Shown here piece after piece: positions 9,090 through 16,850 of a DNA stretch of 53,890 nt (the first letter of the stretch is position 1; every line of letters begins with the position of its first letter). Source of the DNA: Phycisphaerae bacterium (lineage in GTDB: Bacteria; Planctomycetota; Phycisphaerae; UBA1845; Fen-1342); contig JAGNKU010000021.1 of assembly GCA_017999985.1 (NCBI GenBank), positions 1 to 53,890 of the forward strand, written 5' to 3'. Position numbers and translations under genes: made by a program. The notes under the pieces were generated by a model, which was given only the letters and a program-made list of their open reading frames with translations, did not search any database and had not been told where the DNA came from.

Positions 9090-9542
9090 ATGAAGCTGGC
9101 GAATCGGGTTGCGTGGTCAGTGAGTCTGACGCTCACGCTCGCGGTCCTGACCGGGTGCCAGGGCCTTGGGCCGCGGGCCACCGGGCAGCGCGACGGCGTC
9201 TTCGTCCACATCAGCCGGGACGGGCAGGACGCCCACGCCGTGCTGATGGGCCTCAAGATGGCGTCGCTGATGGCGGCCGATCACGATGTGCTGGTGTACT
9301 TCGATTTGAAGGGCGTCAACGTCGTCCTGCAGAACGCGCCGGAGATCACGCATCCGGAATTCGAGCCGGCGCGGGCGCAGTTGCAGACCCTGCTCAACAA
9401 GGGTGTGCCGCTCTACGCGTGTCCGAGCTGCCTGAAGGCGGCCGGCAAGCAGCCGGGCGATCTGCTCCCCGGGGTGAAGCCGGCGGAGAAGGCGGCCTTC
9501 TTCGGCTTCACGCAGGGACGCATTCTCACGCTCGACTACTGA
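9090..9542 (+). CDS. DsrE-like lipoprotein
   Basis: A 150-residue lipoprotein. The N-terminus is a lipoprotein signal (SVSLTLTLAVLTGC, lipid-modified Cys at residue 23). The mature part looks like a DsrE/DsrF fold: GVFVHISRDGQDAHAVLMG, then VLVYFDLKGVNVVL, and a Cys pair CPSC (C111, C114) in the loop where DsrE proteins have their reactive cysteine. DsrE-type proteins relay sulfur or bind thiols. An exported, membrane-tethered form next to a SELENBP1 homologue could fit periplasmic sulfur chemistry, but that link is only suggested by position: the two genes converge. Confidence 0.75.
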   Translation: MKLANRVAWSVSLTLTLAVLTGCQGLGPRATGQRDGVFVHISRDGQDAHAVLMGLKMASLMAADHDVLVYFDLKGVNVVLQNAPEITHPEFEPARAQLQTLLNKGVPLYACPSCLKAAGKQPGDLLPGVKPAEKAAFFGFTQGRILTLDY

Positions 9543-9557
9543 CCGACGCACCGGCCC

Positions 9558-9595
9558 GGCACGCAGGGACGCGGGATCGAACCCATCTGCGTGCC
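9558..9595. terminator. Hairpin between convergent DsrE-like and SELENBP1 genes
   Basis: A 9-bp perfect stem (9558-9566 with 9587-9595) with a 20-nt loop. A second weaker G/C stem follows around 9597-9625. Neither has a clear T-run. Confidence 0.5.
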
Positions 9596-9656
9596 ACGGG
9601 GGGCAGATAAGACTGCCCCGCTCTCCGGGGCACGCGCGGCTGCGCGATCTGGCAGA

Positions 9657-11099
9657 CTACACGAAGATATCCGATGTGCAGTCGCCGCCGGGAAAGCGCA
9701 TCTCGTGCGCCCGCGCCGGCCCGCCGGGCTCCTGGCCGAAATCGAGCAGGAACTCGGGGTTGATGGCCAGGCCGCTCTTCCGCGTGTCGACGTCGAGCTG
9801 GAGCATCCACGACCCGTCGCGCGCGATCTCCGGGTAGAACTGGTTGTCCCACGCGCTGAGCAGCGAGTTCGTCACGTAGAGCCGCTTTCCGTCCAGACTG
9901 AGCTGCAGCATCTGCGGCCCGCCGGTGAGCTTGCGGCCCCGCACGCGCACATCCTTGCCCGTCAGGCCGCCGCACCAGACCTGGCCCGTGAGCTTCGGTT
10001 GCGACGGATCGGAAATGTCGTATTGGCGAATGTCGCCATGCAGCCAATTCGACATGTACAGGTAGCGGTCATCCATCGAGAGCAGGATGTCGGTGATCAG
10101 GCCGGGTACGGGGAAGTCCCAGCCGGCCACCTCGATCGGCTCGACGGCGACGACTTTCTCCGTCTTCCATTCGCCGGCGTCCCGGTGCCAGTGCCAGACG
10201 GTGCTGGAAAGTGCGGCCCCGACGAACCCGTGCGTGCTGGCCGGGTCGTGGTGGAAGCGCACCTCGAGTGGAATCAGGCCCTCTTCGCCAAGATCGACGC
10301 TTTGGCGGATCGCCCGCTGCTCGAAATCCCAGAAGTGCAACCGCGCGCCGTACTTGCCGGCCTGGGCTTCCTCCAGCTTGAAGCCGCCCGCGTACGTCTG
10401 CGGGTCGCTCCATTCGCTGCTGACCATGACATTGTGCCGCGGCTGGTACCAGAAATCGTAGTTGAAGCGCATGCCGGTGGCGTCGCGCTCCCAGCGGCCT
10501 TTGATGTTGAAGTCCTCGTCCAGCACCAGAAACCCGCCCGGCCCGCGCCCCTGCGCGTCCCCCAGCATCGAGATGACCATCGTGCCGTCCGCGAGACAGT
10601 GCACGGTGTGCGGGGCGGAGAGATTGGTCTTGCGGAGCACGTCTTCGGCGGAAATCACCTTGTGCAGGCGCGGCCGCGCCGGATCTTCGATGTCGACAAT
10701 GTGAATGCGCGTCGACTTCAGGCCGGGCACGATCGCGTACCGGCGGGACTTGGTCGGGTCGCCGTGACAACTGCTGCACGCGTTCCAGCCGAAGTGGTGC
10801 AGCTCGTCGCCCGCCTGCGGCATCGGCAGGCGGTGAATCACCTTGCCGAACTGCGGCGACCGCGGATCGACGTCGACCGTGGCGAGGAAGTCCGGGTGCT
10901 CGCGGTCGGTTCCGACGTAGATGCCCGTGACGTAAAGCAGCTTCTCGCGCTCAGACTTCATCGCATCGCGCGGCGTGGCGAAGCCGGGGCCATGGCAGGT
11001 GGCGGGCGGCTTCTCCTCCGCCAGGGCGAAGGGTCGCCGAGTGGCGAGCGGGGTCAGGGCGGTGGCGCCAAGTGCAGCCAGGAATTCGCGGCGTCGCAT
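9657..11099 (-). CDS. Tat-exported SELENBP1 family protein (probable methanethiol oxidase)
   Basis: A 480-residue protein closely like human selenium-binding protein 1. Shared landmarks are CHGPGFATPRDAM (C35), DFLATVDVDPRSPQFGKVIH and the CxxC motif HHFGWNACSSCHGD (C108, C111), with later His-rich blade motifs (TVHCLADG, VRFHHDP, VWHWHRD). The family is a beta-propeller, and characterised bacterial and human members oxidise methanethiol to formaldehyde, sulfide and peroxide using copper. A twin-arginine-type signal (RRREFLAALGATALTPLA) starts at residue 2, as in the exported bacterial enzyme. ATG 11099 is preferred over an upstream in-frame ATG because AAAGGAG lies before it and the signal peptide starts there. 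A possible promoter is TTGAGA (11242-11237) with TACCAT (11220-11215). Confidence 0.9.
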   Translation of the reverse strand: MRRREFLAALGATALTPLATRRPFALAEEKPPATCHGPGFATPRDAMKSEREKLLYVTGIYVGTDREHPDFLATVDVDPRSPQFGKVIHRLPMPQAGDELHHFGWNACSSCHGDPTKSRRYAIVPGLKSTRIHIVDIEDPARPRLHKVISAEDVLRKTNLSAPHTVHCLADGTMVISMLGDAQGRGPGGFLVLDEDFNIKGRWERDATGMRFNYDFWYQPRHNVMVSSEWSDPQTYAGGFKLEEAQAGKYGARLHFWDFEQRAIRQSVDLGEEGLIPLEVRFHHDPASTHGFVGAALSSTVWHWHRDAGEWKTEKVVAVEPIEVAGWDFPVPGLITDILLSMDDRYLYMSNWLHGDIRQYDISDPSQPKLTGQVWCGGLTGKDVRVRGRKLTGGPQMLQLSLDGKRLYVTNSLLSAWDNQFYPEIARDGSWMLQLDVDTRKSGLAINPEFLLDFGQEPGGPARAHEMRFPGGDCTSDIFV

Positions 11100-11292
11100 G
11101 GGGTGCGCTCCTTTCGCAGATCCGACGTGCCAGACGTTCGGAATGTGATGCGGCTGGCGCGCGGCGGCACACACGCGTCACGCCAGCCTTGGCTTGCTCG
11201 GCCCGAACGGTGATATGGTATCGTGTTGATCCTAATTCTCAAGCCGCAAAGATCCGGCCGGGCCGGGGGCCGTGATCGAGCTCGATTCTGCG

Positions 11293-11298
11293 TACAAT
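11293..11298 (+). promoter_or_regulatory. Candidate -10 element for the gamma carbonic anhydrase gene
   Basis: TACAAT lies 50 bp before ATG 11349. The same hexamer lies before ferritin (28242-28247) and mdh (28941-28946). No clear -35 goes with any of the three. Confidence 0.4.
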
Positions 11299-11348
11299 GC
11301 CGCCGGCACGCGGAGGCGTCGGAGCGCCGCGATCCCTGGAGAACTGGG

Positions 11349-11864
11349 ATGATCAACAGCTTTGAAGGGCGGACGCCCGAAATCGGGCCCGGGACGTATG
11401 TGCATCCATCGGCGGATGTATTCGGGAACGTGCAGCTTGGGGCCGGATGCTGGATCGGGCCGGGGGCGCGGATCCGCGGCGACTACGGGCGGATCGAGAT
11501 CGGCGACCATACCGCCGTCGAGGACAACGTGGTCATTCATGCCCGGCCGGGTGAGCAGACGACGATCGGCGACTGGGTGACGCTGGGCCACGCGTGCATC
11601 GTGCACAATGCGACGATCCGGGCGTGGGCGATCATCGGCATGGGCGCGATCGTGTCGGACTGGGCCGTGGTGGGGGAGTGGTCGGTCGTCGGCGAGGGGA
11701 CCGTTGTGCGGCAGCGGCAGGAAGTGCCGGACGGGCGGATCGCGGTCGGCACGCCGGCGCGGGTGCTGGACAAGGTGGTCGCGGAGGACTTCAAGGCGCA
11801 ATGGAAGGGGTTCAAGGAGTTGTACGTCGATCTGGCCCGGCGATATCCGGCCGGGCTGAAATGA
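11349..11864 (+). CDS. Gamma carbonic anhydrase family protein
   Basis: A 171-residue left-handed beta-helix protein with hexapeptide repeats throughout. The zinc ligands of gamma carbonic anhydrases are in place: H64 in NVVIHARPG, and H81 and H86 in TLGHACIVHNATI. The C-terminal helix (residues about 145-171) is also typical. Characterised relatives are zinc or iron carbonic anhydrases, while others (PaaY/YrdA) are thioesterases or have no known activity, so the enzyme name is tentative. The frame is open upstream, but ATG 11349 with GGAG nearby marks the family start. Confidence 0.88.
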   Translation: MINSFEGRTPEIGPGTYVHPSADVFGNVQLGAGCWIGPGARIRGDYGRIEIGDHTAVEDNVVIHARPGEQTTIGDWVTLGHACIVHNATIRAWAIIGMGAIVSDWAVVGEWSVVGEGTVVRQRQEVPDGRIAVGTPARVLDKVVAEDFKAQWKGFKELYVDLARRYPAGLK

Positions 11865-11943
11865 GCGCTGCCGGCTCGTGACGGACGGACAGGGGCGCTG
11901 GTAGGATTTGGCCACGCGTAAGCGTTTCGACGAGGAGCCCAGC

Positions 11944-12162
11944 ATGCCGGAAAACAGCATCTACAAAGTGATCGAGTTGGTCGGCACGAGCCCGAAGTCG
12001 TGGGAGGACGCCGCGAAGAATGCGATCGAGACGGCGGGCAAGAGTCTGCACGACCTGCGGGTCGCGGAGATCACCAAGCTCGACATGCGGATCGAGAAGG
12101 GGAAGGTGGTCGCGTACCGCGCGCGGGTGAACCTGTCGTTCAAGTACGACGCGGACCTGTAG
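11944..12162 (+). CDS. Dodecin (flavin-binding protein)
   Basis: A 72-residue protein that matches dodecin along its whole length: IYKVIELVGTSPKSWEDAAK, then a helix, then RVAEITKLDMRIEKGKVVAY and a final strand. Dodecins form hollow 12-mers that store flavins. The ATG at 11944 has GAGGAG 8 bases upstream; the frame is open for 12 codons before it. It follows the carbonic anhydrase gene by 79 bp and may be cotranscribed. Confidence 0.93.
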   Translation: MPENSIYKVIELVGTSPKSWEDAAKNAIETAGKSLHDLRVAEITKLDMRIEKGKVVAYRARVNLSFKYDADL

Positions 12163-12194
12163 CTCGTCGCGGGCGAAGCGACGTAGCCACGCAG

Positions 12195-12261
12195 CCAGAG
12201 CCTCGAGCGGCAGCGAGCGGGCCAGCGCAGCGCACCAGAGCCCCGAGCGCCAACGAGCGGG
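12195..12261. repeat. Two copies of a 27-bp direct repeat
   Basis: Units at 12195-12221 and 12235-12261 agree at 24 of 27 bases and are spaced 40 bp apart. The core reads GAGC(C/T)(C/T)CGAGCGnCAnCGAGCGGG. The words are unrelated to the flanking genes and look like a dispersed repeat. Confidence 0.75.
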
Positions 12262-12402
12262 TCCGCCCGTTCCCCCGCTCTCCTGTTCTACCGCTCTTCG
12301 TTCACGCATTCAATCCCGCTGCGCCGTGATTGATTGGCAGCGTGGCTGCGGATAGGCCCGGTGGAGTGCGGGTGGAGCGCGTCCGCGGCTCGAAATCGCT
12401 GC

Positions 12403-12554
12403 GGGAGCAAAGCGGCGCTTCGCTCTCCCTCCACATGACCGGCAGGATGCCGATACCACAAGGGAGGGGGTCCACCGGCGAGACGCCGGTGCCACGGGAA
12501 GCAAAGCGGAGCTTCGCTCTCCCCCTCACACCACCGGCGGGACGCGGGTGCCAC
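12403..12554. repeat. Repeat cluster: three 21-bp units plus two hairpin-like spacers
   Basis: Units at 12439-12459, 12475-12495 and 12534-12554 share the form CCGGC-GGA-GCCG-T-CCAC. Between and before them lie two related blocks (about 12403-12430 and 12498-12527) with AGCAAAGCGG followed by CTTCGCTCTCCC, able to fold into short imperfect stems. Read as protein this gives phrases like STGETPVPREAK, which are repeat-derived and not a gene. The cluster sits just before the YfhO-like gene and is why the real start of that gene is at 12585. Confidence 0.72.
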
Positions 12555-12584
12555 CTGCGGCGGGTTGGCGTTAGTATCCCCACG

Positions 12585-14921
12585 ATGCGGACTCTGCGTG
12601 TCGTGGTCCTGCTCGTTGTCGTGCTCCTCCCCGGCGCGCTGCTTGCGCCCGTCTGGCGGCTGGCGGGGCTCGGGGCCGGCGAGGACGACATCCTTTACTA
12701 CTTCCCCGCCCGCACCTTCTTCCACGACACGATCCGGGCCGGCGAGTGGCCGTGGCTCAACCCGTGGACCGGGCTCGGCCGACCGTTCGCCGCCGACCCG
12801 CAAGCCGCCGTGTGGTACCCGTTCACCTGGCTGTTCGCCGTGCTGCCGCCGGTGCAGGCCTACCCGCTGTCGCTCTGGGCCCACTACAGCCTGGCGTTGT
12901 GGGGCATGTACCGGCTGCTGCGGGCGCAGACGCTGGACCGCCGGGCGGCCCTGTTCGGGGCGATCGCGTTCGCGTTCTGCGGCTTCATGCTGGCGCATCG
13001 GGCACATTTCACGATGCAGCACGCCGCCGCGTGGGCGCCGTGGGTCTTCTGGCGCGTGCAGCGGTTCGCGCTGGCGGGCGGCGGCGTCAGCCGGTTCGTG
13101 TCCGCGACGCTGGTGCTGGCGCTGCAGTGCTTCGCCGGACACGTGCAGATGGCGGCGCTGACGGTGCTCGGCGTGCTGGCGTTCATGCTGGCGTATCCGC
13201 CGCACGGGCCTGCGGGGCACAAGCGGACCAGGGCGACGGCGCGGGCCGCGGGGCCGCTGGTCGCGCCGCCGGCGGTCGTGGTGCGTTGGGGGCTGGTGTG
13301 CGTGTTCGCGGCCGGCCTGTTCGCGATCCAATGGTTGCCGACCTACGACTACATGCAGCTTTGCACGCGTGTGGAGCGCACGTACCGCGACTTTATCGAG
13401 AACAGTTGGAGCCCTGCGTCGGTGCTGGGGTGGCTGACGCCGATGCTGCTCGGGCAGCGGACGCCGAACCTATTCGACCAGGCGTACTGGGGGCCGTCGC
13501 ACCAGGTTGAGCAGTTCGGGTACGCGGGGCTGCTGCCGCTGCTGCTGGCGGGGCTGGCGCTGCGGGCCGGTTGGTGGCGCGATGCGCGGCGGCGACCGTG
13601 GATTATCCTGGCGGCGCTGGCGTTGCTGCTCGCACTGGGAGAACTCGGGCCGCTGTGCCCGCTGCTGTACTGGCTGCCGGGGAGCAGTCTGTTCCGCTGT
13701 CCAGCGCGGGCGCTGCTGCTGGTGAACATGGCGGTCGCGGCGTTGGCGGCGACGACGCTGGAGGATCTGGGGGCAACGGTCTCGCCGCGACGGGCACGAC
13801 TGCGCGCGCTCATCATTCGCTGGACCAGCCGGCCGGTGGTGCTAGCCGCGGCGGTGGTCGTGGTGCCGGCGGTACTGGTGCTGGCGGCGATGCCGCTACT
13901 GCGGGTGGAGTTGCGGACGGCGGCGTTGCACGCGTTGCGACCGTGGGCGCCGGCCATGTGGGTGCCGTTCGTGACGGCGCTGGTCACATGCGTGGTGCTT
14001 GGCTTCGTCGTGCGGCGCTGGCGGCAGCCGCTGCTGCTCTGGTTGCTGCTGCCGCTGACGGCTGCGGACCTCGCCGTCATTGGCTGGACGATCGACGTGC
14101 CGGCGGGGCACGCCGGCCCGCAGTCGCTGTTGACGCCGCAAGCGACGGAGTGGATGGACGAGGTAGCGGAATCGGGCGACCGTCTGTGGGTGGTGACTGG
14201 GCGGCAGGGCTGGCTGCCCGGCGAGTACTTCGCCTCGATCGACAAGGCGGTGGCGAACACGAACATGCTGCTCGGGATCGCGTCACTGACGGACTATGGG
14301 CCGCTGCACCCGCGCGTGGTGGTCGAGCAGTTCGGTTTTCTGCCGTGGGGCGAAACGCTGGCGGCCGACCGCTTGCTCGCCGACACCAGTTGGATGCGGC
14401 TCTACGACGTCGGCTGGGTGCTGCTCTGTGACCGCGACCGGCCAGCGCCCACGGGTTGCGACCTCGTGACGATTACGCCGGAGGGTTGGCGGTTGTATCG
14501 CAATCCGGCGGCGGTGGGCTGGGCGATGTTCGAAGATGCGGCCCAGACGGCGGCGGTGCGAACGGTGCGACCCAGCGCCGCGCGCCTCAGGGTGTGGGCG
14601 GACACCTGGCCGGACGAGCGGGGCGAGCGTCCGCGCCTGGTGATCTCCCAGCTTGCGCTGCCTGGCTGGATCATCCGGGTCGACGGGCAAGCCGTGCCGG
14701 CGGAGAGCGTGGGCGGGCTGCTGGCGGTGCGGATCCCGGGTGGCGCGGCCGTGGAGATCGATTGTGCGTACTTTCCGCCGGGCCTGGTGTCCGGCGCGCT
14801 GATCACGCTGATGTGCGGGGGTGGGTGGGTGCTGCTGGCCATTTGGGGTGGGATCGAGCGCCGGGGCTCAGCAGGTGCCGCGCGACCGTCCCGCCGGCGT
14901 GCCCGCGGCCGGCCACACTAG
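12585..14921 (+). CDS. YfhO-type polytopic membrane protein (GT-C glycosyltransferase-like)
   Basis: A 778-residue integral membrane protein with about a dozen hydrophobic segments and a soluble C-terminal part (about 560-750). The first extracytoplasmic loop has FFHDTIRAGEWPWLNPWTGLG and YPFTWLF, typical of YfhO and related GT-C proteins, where acidic residues in this loop bind metal and lipid-phosphate sugar. Members modify envelope polymers such as teichoic acids or glycans; the acceptor here is unknown. ATG 12585 follows the repeat cluster, and the upstream open frame is repeat sequence. The last 54 bp overlap the end of the convergent histidine kinase gene. Confidence 0.8.
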   Translation: MRTLRVVVLLVVVLLPGALLAPVWRLAGLGAGEDDILYYFPARTFFHDTIRAGEWPWLNPWTGLGRPFAADPQAAVWYPFTWLFAVLPPVQAYPLSLWAHYSLALWGMYRLLRAQTLDRRAALFGAIAFAFCGFMLAHRAHFTMQHAAAWAPWVFWRVQRFALAGGGVSRFVSATLVLALQCFAGHVQMAALTVLGVLAFMLAYPPHGPAGHKRTRATARAAGPLVAPPAVVVRWGLVCVFAAGLFAIQWLPTYDYMQLCTRVERTYRDFIENSWSPASVLGWLTPMLLGQRTPNLFDQAYWGPSHQVEQFGYAGLLPLLLAGLALRAGWWRDARRRPWIILAALALLLALGELGPLCPLLYWLPGSSLFRCPARALLLVNMAVAALAATTLEDLGATVSPRRARLRALIIRWTSRPVVLAAAVVVVPAVLVLAAMPLLRVELRTAALHALRPWAPAMWVPFVTALVTCVVLGFVVRRWRQPLLLWLLLPLTAADLAVIGWTIDVPAGHAGPQSLLTPQATEWMDEVAESGDRLWVVTGRQGWLPGEYFASIDKAVANTNMLLGIASLTDYGPLHPRVVVEQFGFLPWGETLAADRLLADTSWMRLYDVGWVLLCDRDRPAPTGCDLVTITPEGWRLYRNPAAVGWAMFEDAAQTAAVRTVRPSAARLRVWADTWPDERGERPRLVISQLALPGWIIRVDGQAVPAESVGGLLAVRIPGGAAVEIDCAYFPPGLVSGALITLMCGGGWVLLAIWGGIERRGSAGAARPSRRRARGRPH

Positions 14922-15710
14922 CCGAAACGTGCAGCCGCGGCTGCCGTCGTTGGCGAAGGCCTGGAGCGTGGCGCCGTGGTGTCGGGCGATCATGCGGCAG
15001 ACGCTGAGGCCGAGGCCGACCTGTTGCCAGTCGGTGGGGCGTTCGCGCGGGTCGGCGGCCAGGAACGGATTGAGGACCTGGTCGAGCGTTTCGGCGGAGA
15101 TCCCGCTGCCGCTGTCGCGCACTTCGATCTGCACCCGGCCGTCCACCGCGGTTGCGGCGACGGTGAGTGGTCCGCCGCCGTCCTTCATGGCCCGGCGCGC
15201 GTTCAGCAGGAGGTTCAGCAGGACCTGGCAGAGCAGGTCGTTGCGGGCGTTGACGCGCAGGTCGTCGGGCACGGCGACGTGCAACTGGATGCCGTCTTTC
15301 TCCAGCGGGCGCGTCATGGTTTCGATGGCCTCGTGGACGGCGGCGGCCACGGAGCAGGCCTCGGCGGGGCAGGCGTCGTTGTGGACCATGTCGAGCAGGT
15401 GCCTGGTCACGCTCATGGCGCGCTGCGACTGGATGAGGGCGCGCTCGAGGGTCTTGCGCATGAAGGGCACGTCGTCGCCGGTGAGGGCGGCTTCGGCGCG
15501 GGCCATGATGGGAGTCAACAGGTTGTTGAACTCGTGCGTGACCATCGCGGCCATGTTGCCGAGCAGCGCGAGGCGCTGACAGGCGATGAGCTCGTCCTGC
15601 AGACCGCGGATGGTTGCCCGCAGCGATTCAATGGATTCGTTGGCCACCGATCTGGAGGGTGTCGCACAGGCACATCCGGCGGCAGTGGGCCGCGTGCACT
15701 CGTCGGACAT
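14868..15710 (-). CDS. Soluble sensor-less histidine kinase
   Basis: A 280-residue kinase with no transmembrane segment and no recognisable input domain. A helix of about 30 residues leads to the H-box (NMAAMVTHEFNNLLTP, H59). The ATPase domain has the N-box in VLLNLLLNARRAM, a G1 box DSGSGIS and a G2 region GLGLSVCRMIARHHGA. ATG 15710 has AAAGGA upstream; the frame opens 31 codons earlier with poor coding character. No response regulator is next to it. It is the last gene of the run that starts with the lipoprotein at 24.2 kb, 99 bp after gpsA. Its stop lies inside the end of the opposing YfhO-like gene. Confidence 0.85.
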   Translation of the reverse strand: MSDECTRPTAAGCACATPSRSVANESIESLRATIRGLQDELIACQRLALLGNMAAMVTHEFNNLLTPIMARAEAALTGDDVPFMRKTLERALIQSQRAMSVTRHLLDMVHNDACPAEACSVAAAVHEAIETMTRPLEKDGIQLHVAVPDDLRVNARNDLLCQVLLNLLLNARRAMKDGGGPLTVAATAVDGRVQIEVRDSGSGISAETLDQVLNPFLAADPRERPTDWQQVGLGLSVCRMIARHHGATLQAFANDGSRGCTFRLVWPAAGTPAGRSRGTC

Positions 15711-15809
15711 GGGAGCACGGTCCTTTCCCGACTGCTGACCCGGTCGCTCACCACAACCCACCCACGAGCGCGCATGATACGGGCGCTGGGGCGCGGCTGT
15801 CAATTCGGC

Positions 15810-16811
15810 TCACGGACGGTCTTCGGCTTTCGGCGGGCGGTTCATCAATTCGGTGATCGCCACGAGCGGCGCCTTGTGGTCGAAGAGGACGGCCGCGACC
15901 GCTTGTGTAATCGGCATTTCCACCTTGAGACGCGCAGCGAGCTCCAGGACGGCGCGCGTGGTGGGAATACCCTCGATGACCGCCGCGCTCTCGGCGACGA
16001 CCTGCTCGGGACTGACGCCCTGACCGATGCGTTCGCCGGCGGACCGGTTGCGTCCGTGCGGGGACACGCAGGTGGTGAAGAGGTCGCCGACGCCGGCGAG
16101 GCCGCCGAATGTCTCCGGTCGCGCGCCCAGTGCGACGCCGAGCCGCGTGATTTCGACCAGGCCGCGTGTCACGAGCGCAGCTTTTGCGTTGTCGCCGGCG
16201 CGCAGGCCGTCCAGGATTCCCGCGGCGAGCGCGATCACGTTCTTGAGGGCGCCGGCGAGTTCCACGCCGAGTACATCGCGGCTGGTGTACACGCGGAGCC
16301 ACGACGTGCCCATCGTCTGCTGGATGAGTTCGGCCACCGCGGTGGATTCGCAGGCCACGACGACGGTCGCGGGCAGGCAGCGGGCGAGTTCACGGGCGAT
16401 GTTCGGGCCGGAGAGCACGGCGACGGGGTTGTGGGGCGCGTGGGCGGCGATGATGTCGCTGGGACGAGCCAGCGTGGCGATCTCGATGCCCTTGGTGACG
16501 CTGCCGATCGGCACCCCGCGCGGCACCTGCGGGCCGTGCTGCTCCCAGGCGGCGCGCAGGAACTGGGTGGGAATCGCGGAGACGATCAGCTCGCTACCCG
16601 TGAATGCCGCGACCGGGTTATTGGTCGGGCGCACGCGTTCCGCAAGGCGCAGGCCGGGCTGGTAGCGGCGATTCTCGCGGTCGATGAAGATTTCGTCGAC
16701 TGGCTCGCACGCGCGGGCGAGCAGTGCGACGTTGACCCCGTTGGTGGCCAGGATTTGCGCGACCACGGTACCCATGCCCCCGATCCCGATCACGGTGGCC
16801 TTGTCGATCAT
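15810..16811 (-). CDS. gpsA: NAD(P)-dependent glycerol-3-phosphate dehydrogenase
   Basis: A 333-residue enzyme that reduces dihydroxyacetone phosphate to sn-glycerol 3-phosphate for phospholipid synthesis. The dinucleotide loop is VIGIGGMGTVVAQ, with Met where the family usually has Trp (GxWGT). The active-site block ELAGALKNVIALAAGILDGL and the later GDNAKAALVTRGLVEITRLG are classic GpsA. Two starts are possible: GTG 16829 and ATG 16811. The second is taken because AAGG lies about 8 bases upstream and the Rossmann strand starts right after it. The gene begins 39 bp after the addA stop and is probably cotranscribed with it. Confidence 0.93.
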   Translation of the reverse strand: MIDKATVIGIGGMGTVVAQILATNGVNVALLARACEPVDEIFIDRENRRYQPGLRLAERVRPTNNPVAAFTGSELIVSAIPTQFLRAAWEQHGPQVPRGVPIGSVTKGIEIATLARPSDIIAAHAPHNPVAVLSGPNIARELARCLPATVVVACESTAVAELIQQTMGTSWLRVYTSRDVLGVELAGALKNVIALAAGILDGLRAGDNAKAALVTRGLVEITRLGVALGARPETFGGLAGVGDLFTTCVSPHGRNRSAGERIGQGVSPEQVVAESAAVIEGIPTTRAVLELAARLKVEMPITQAVAAVLFDHKAPLVAITELMNRPPKAEDRP

Positions 16812-16850
16812 GTGCTCTACCTTCTCCACGGCCGCCCGACCGTGGGCATT

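Noticed and set aside
12195..12554. CRISPR array
   Set aside because: Units are few, unequal in spacing and the spacers are themselves repeated; there are no cas genes.
12330..12584. N-terminal extension of the YfhO-type protein by 85 codons
   Set aside because: The extension is built from the 21-bp repeats and lacks a ribosome binding site; the membrane protein starts naturally at 12585.
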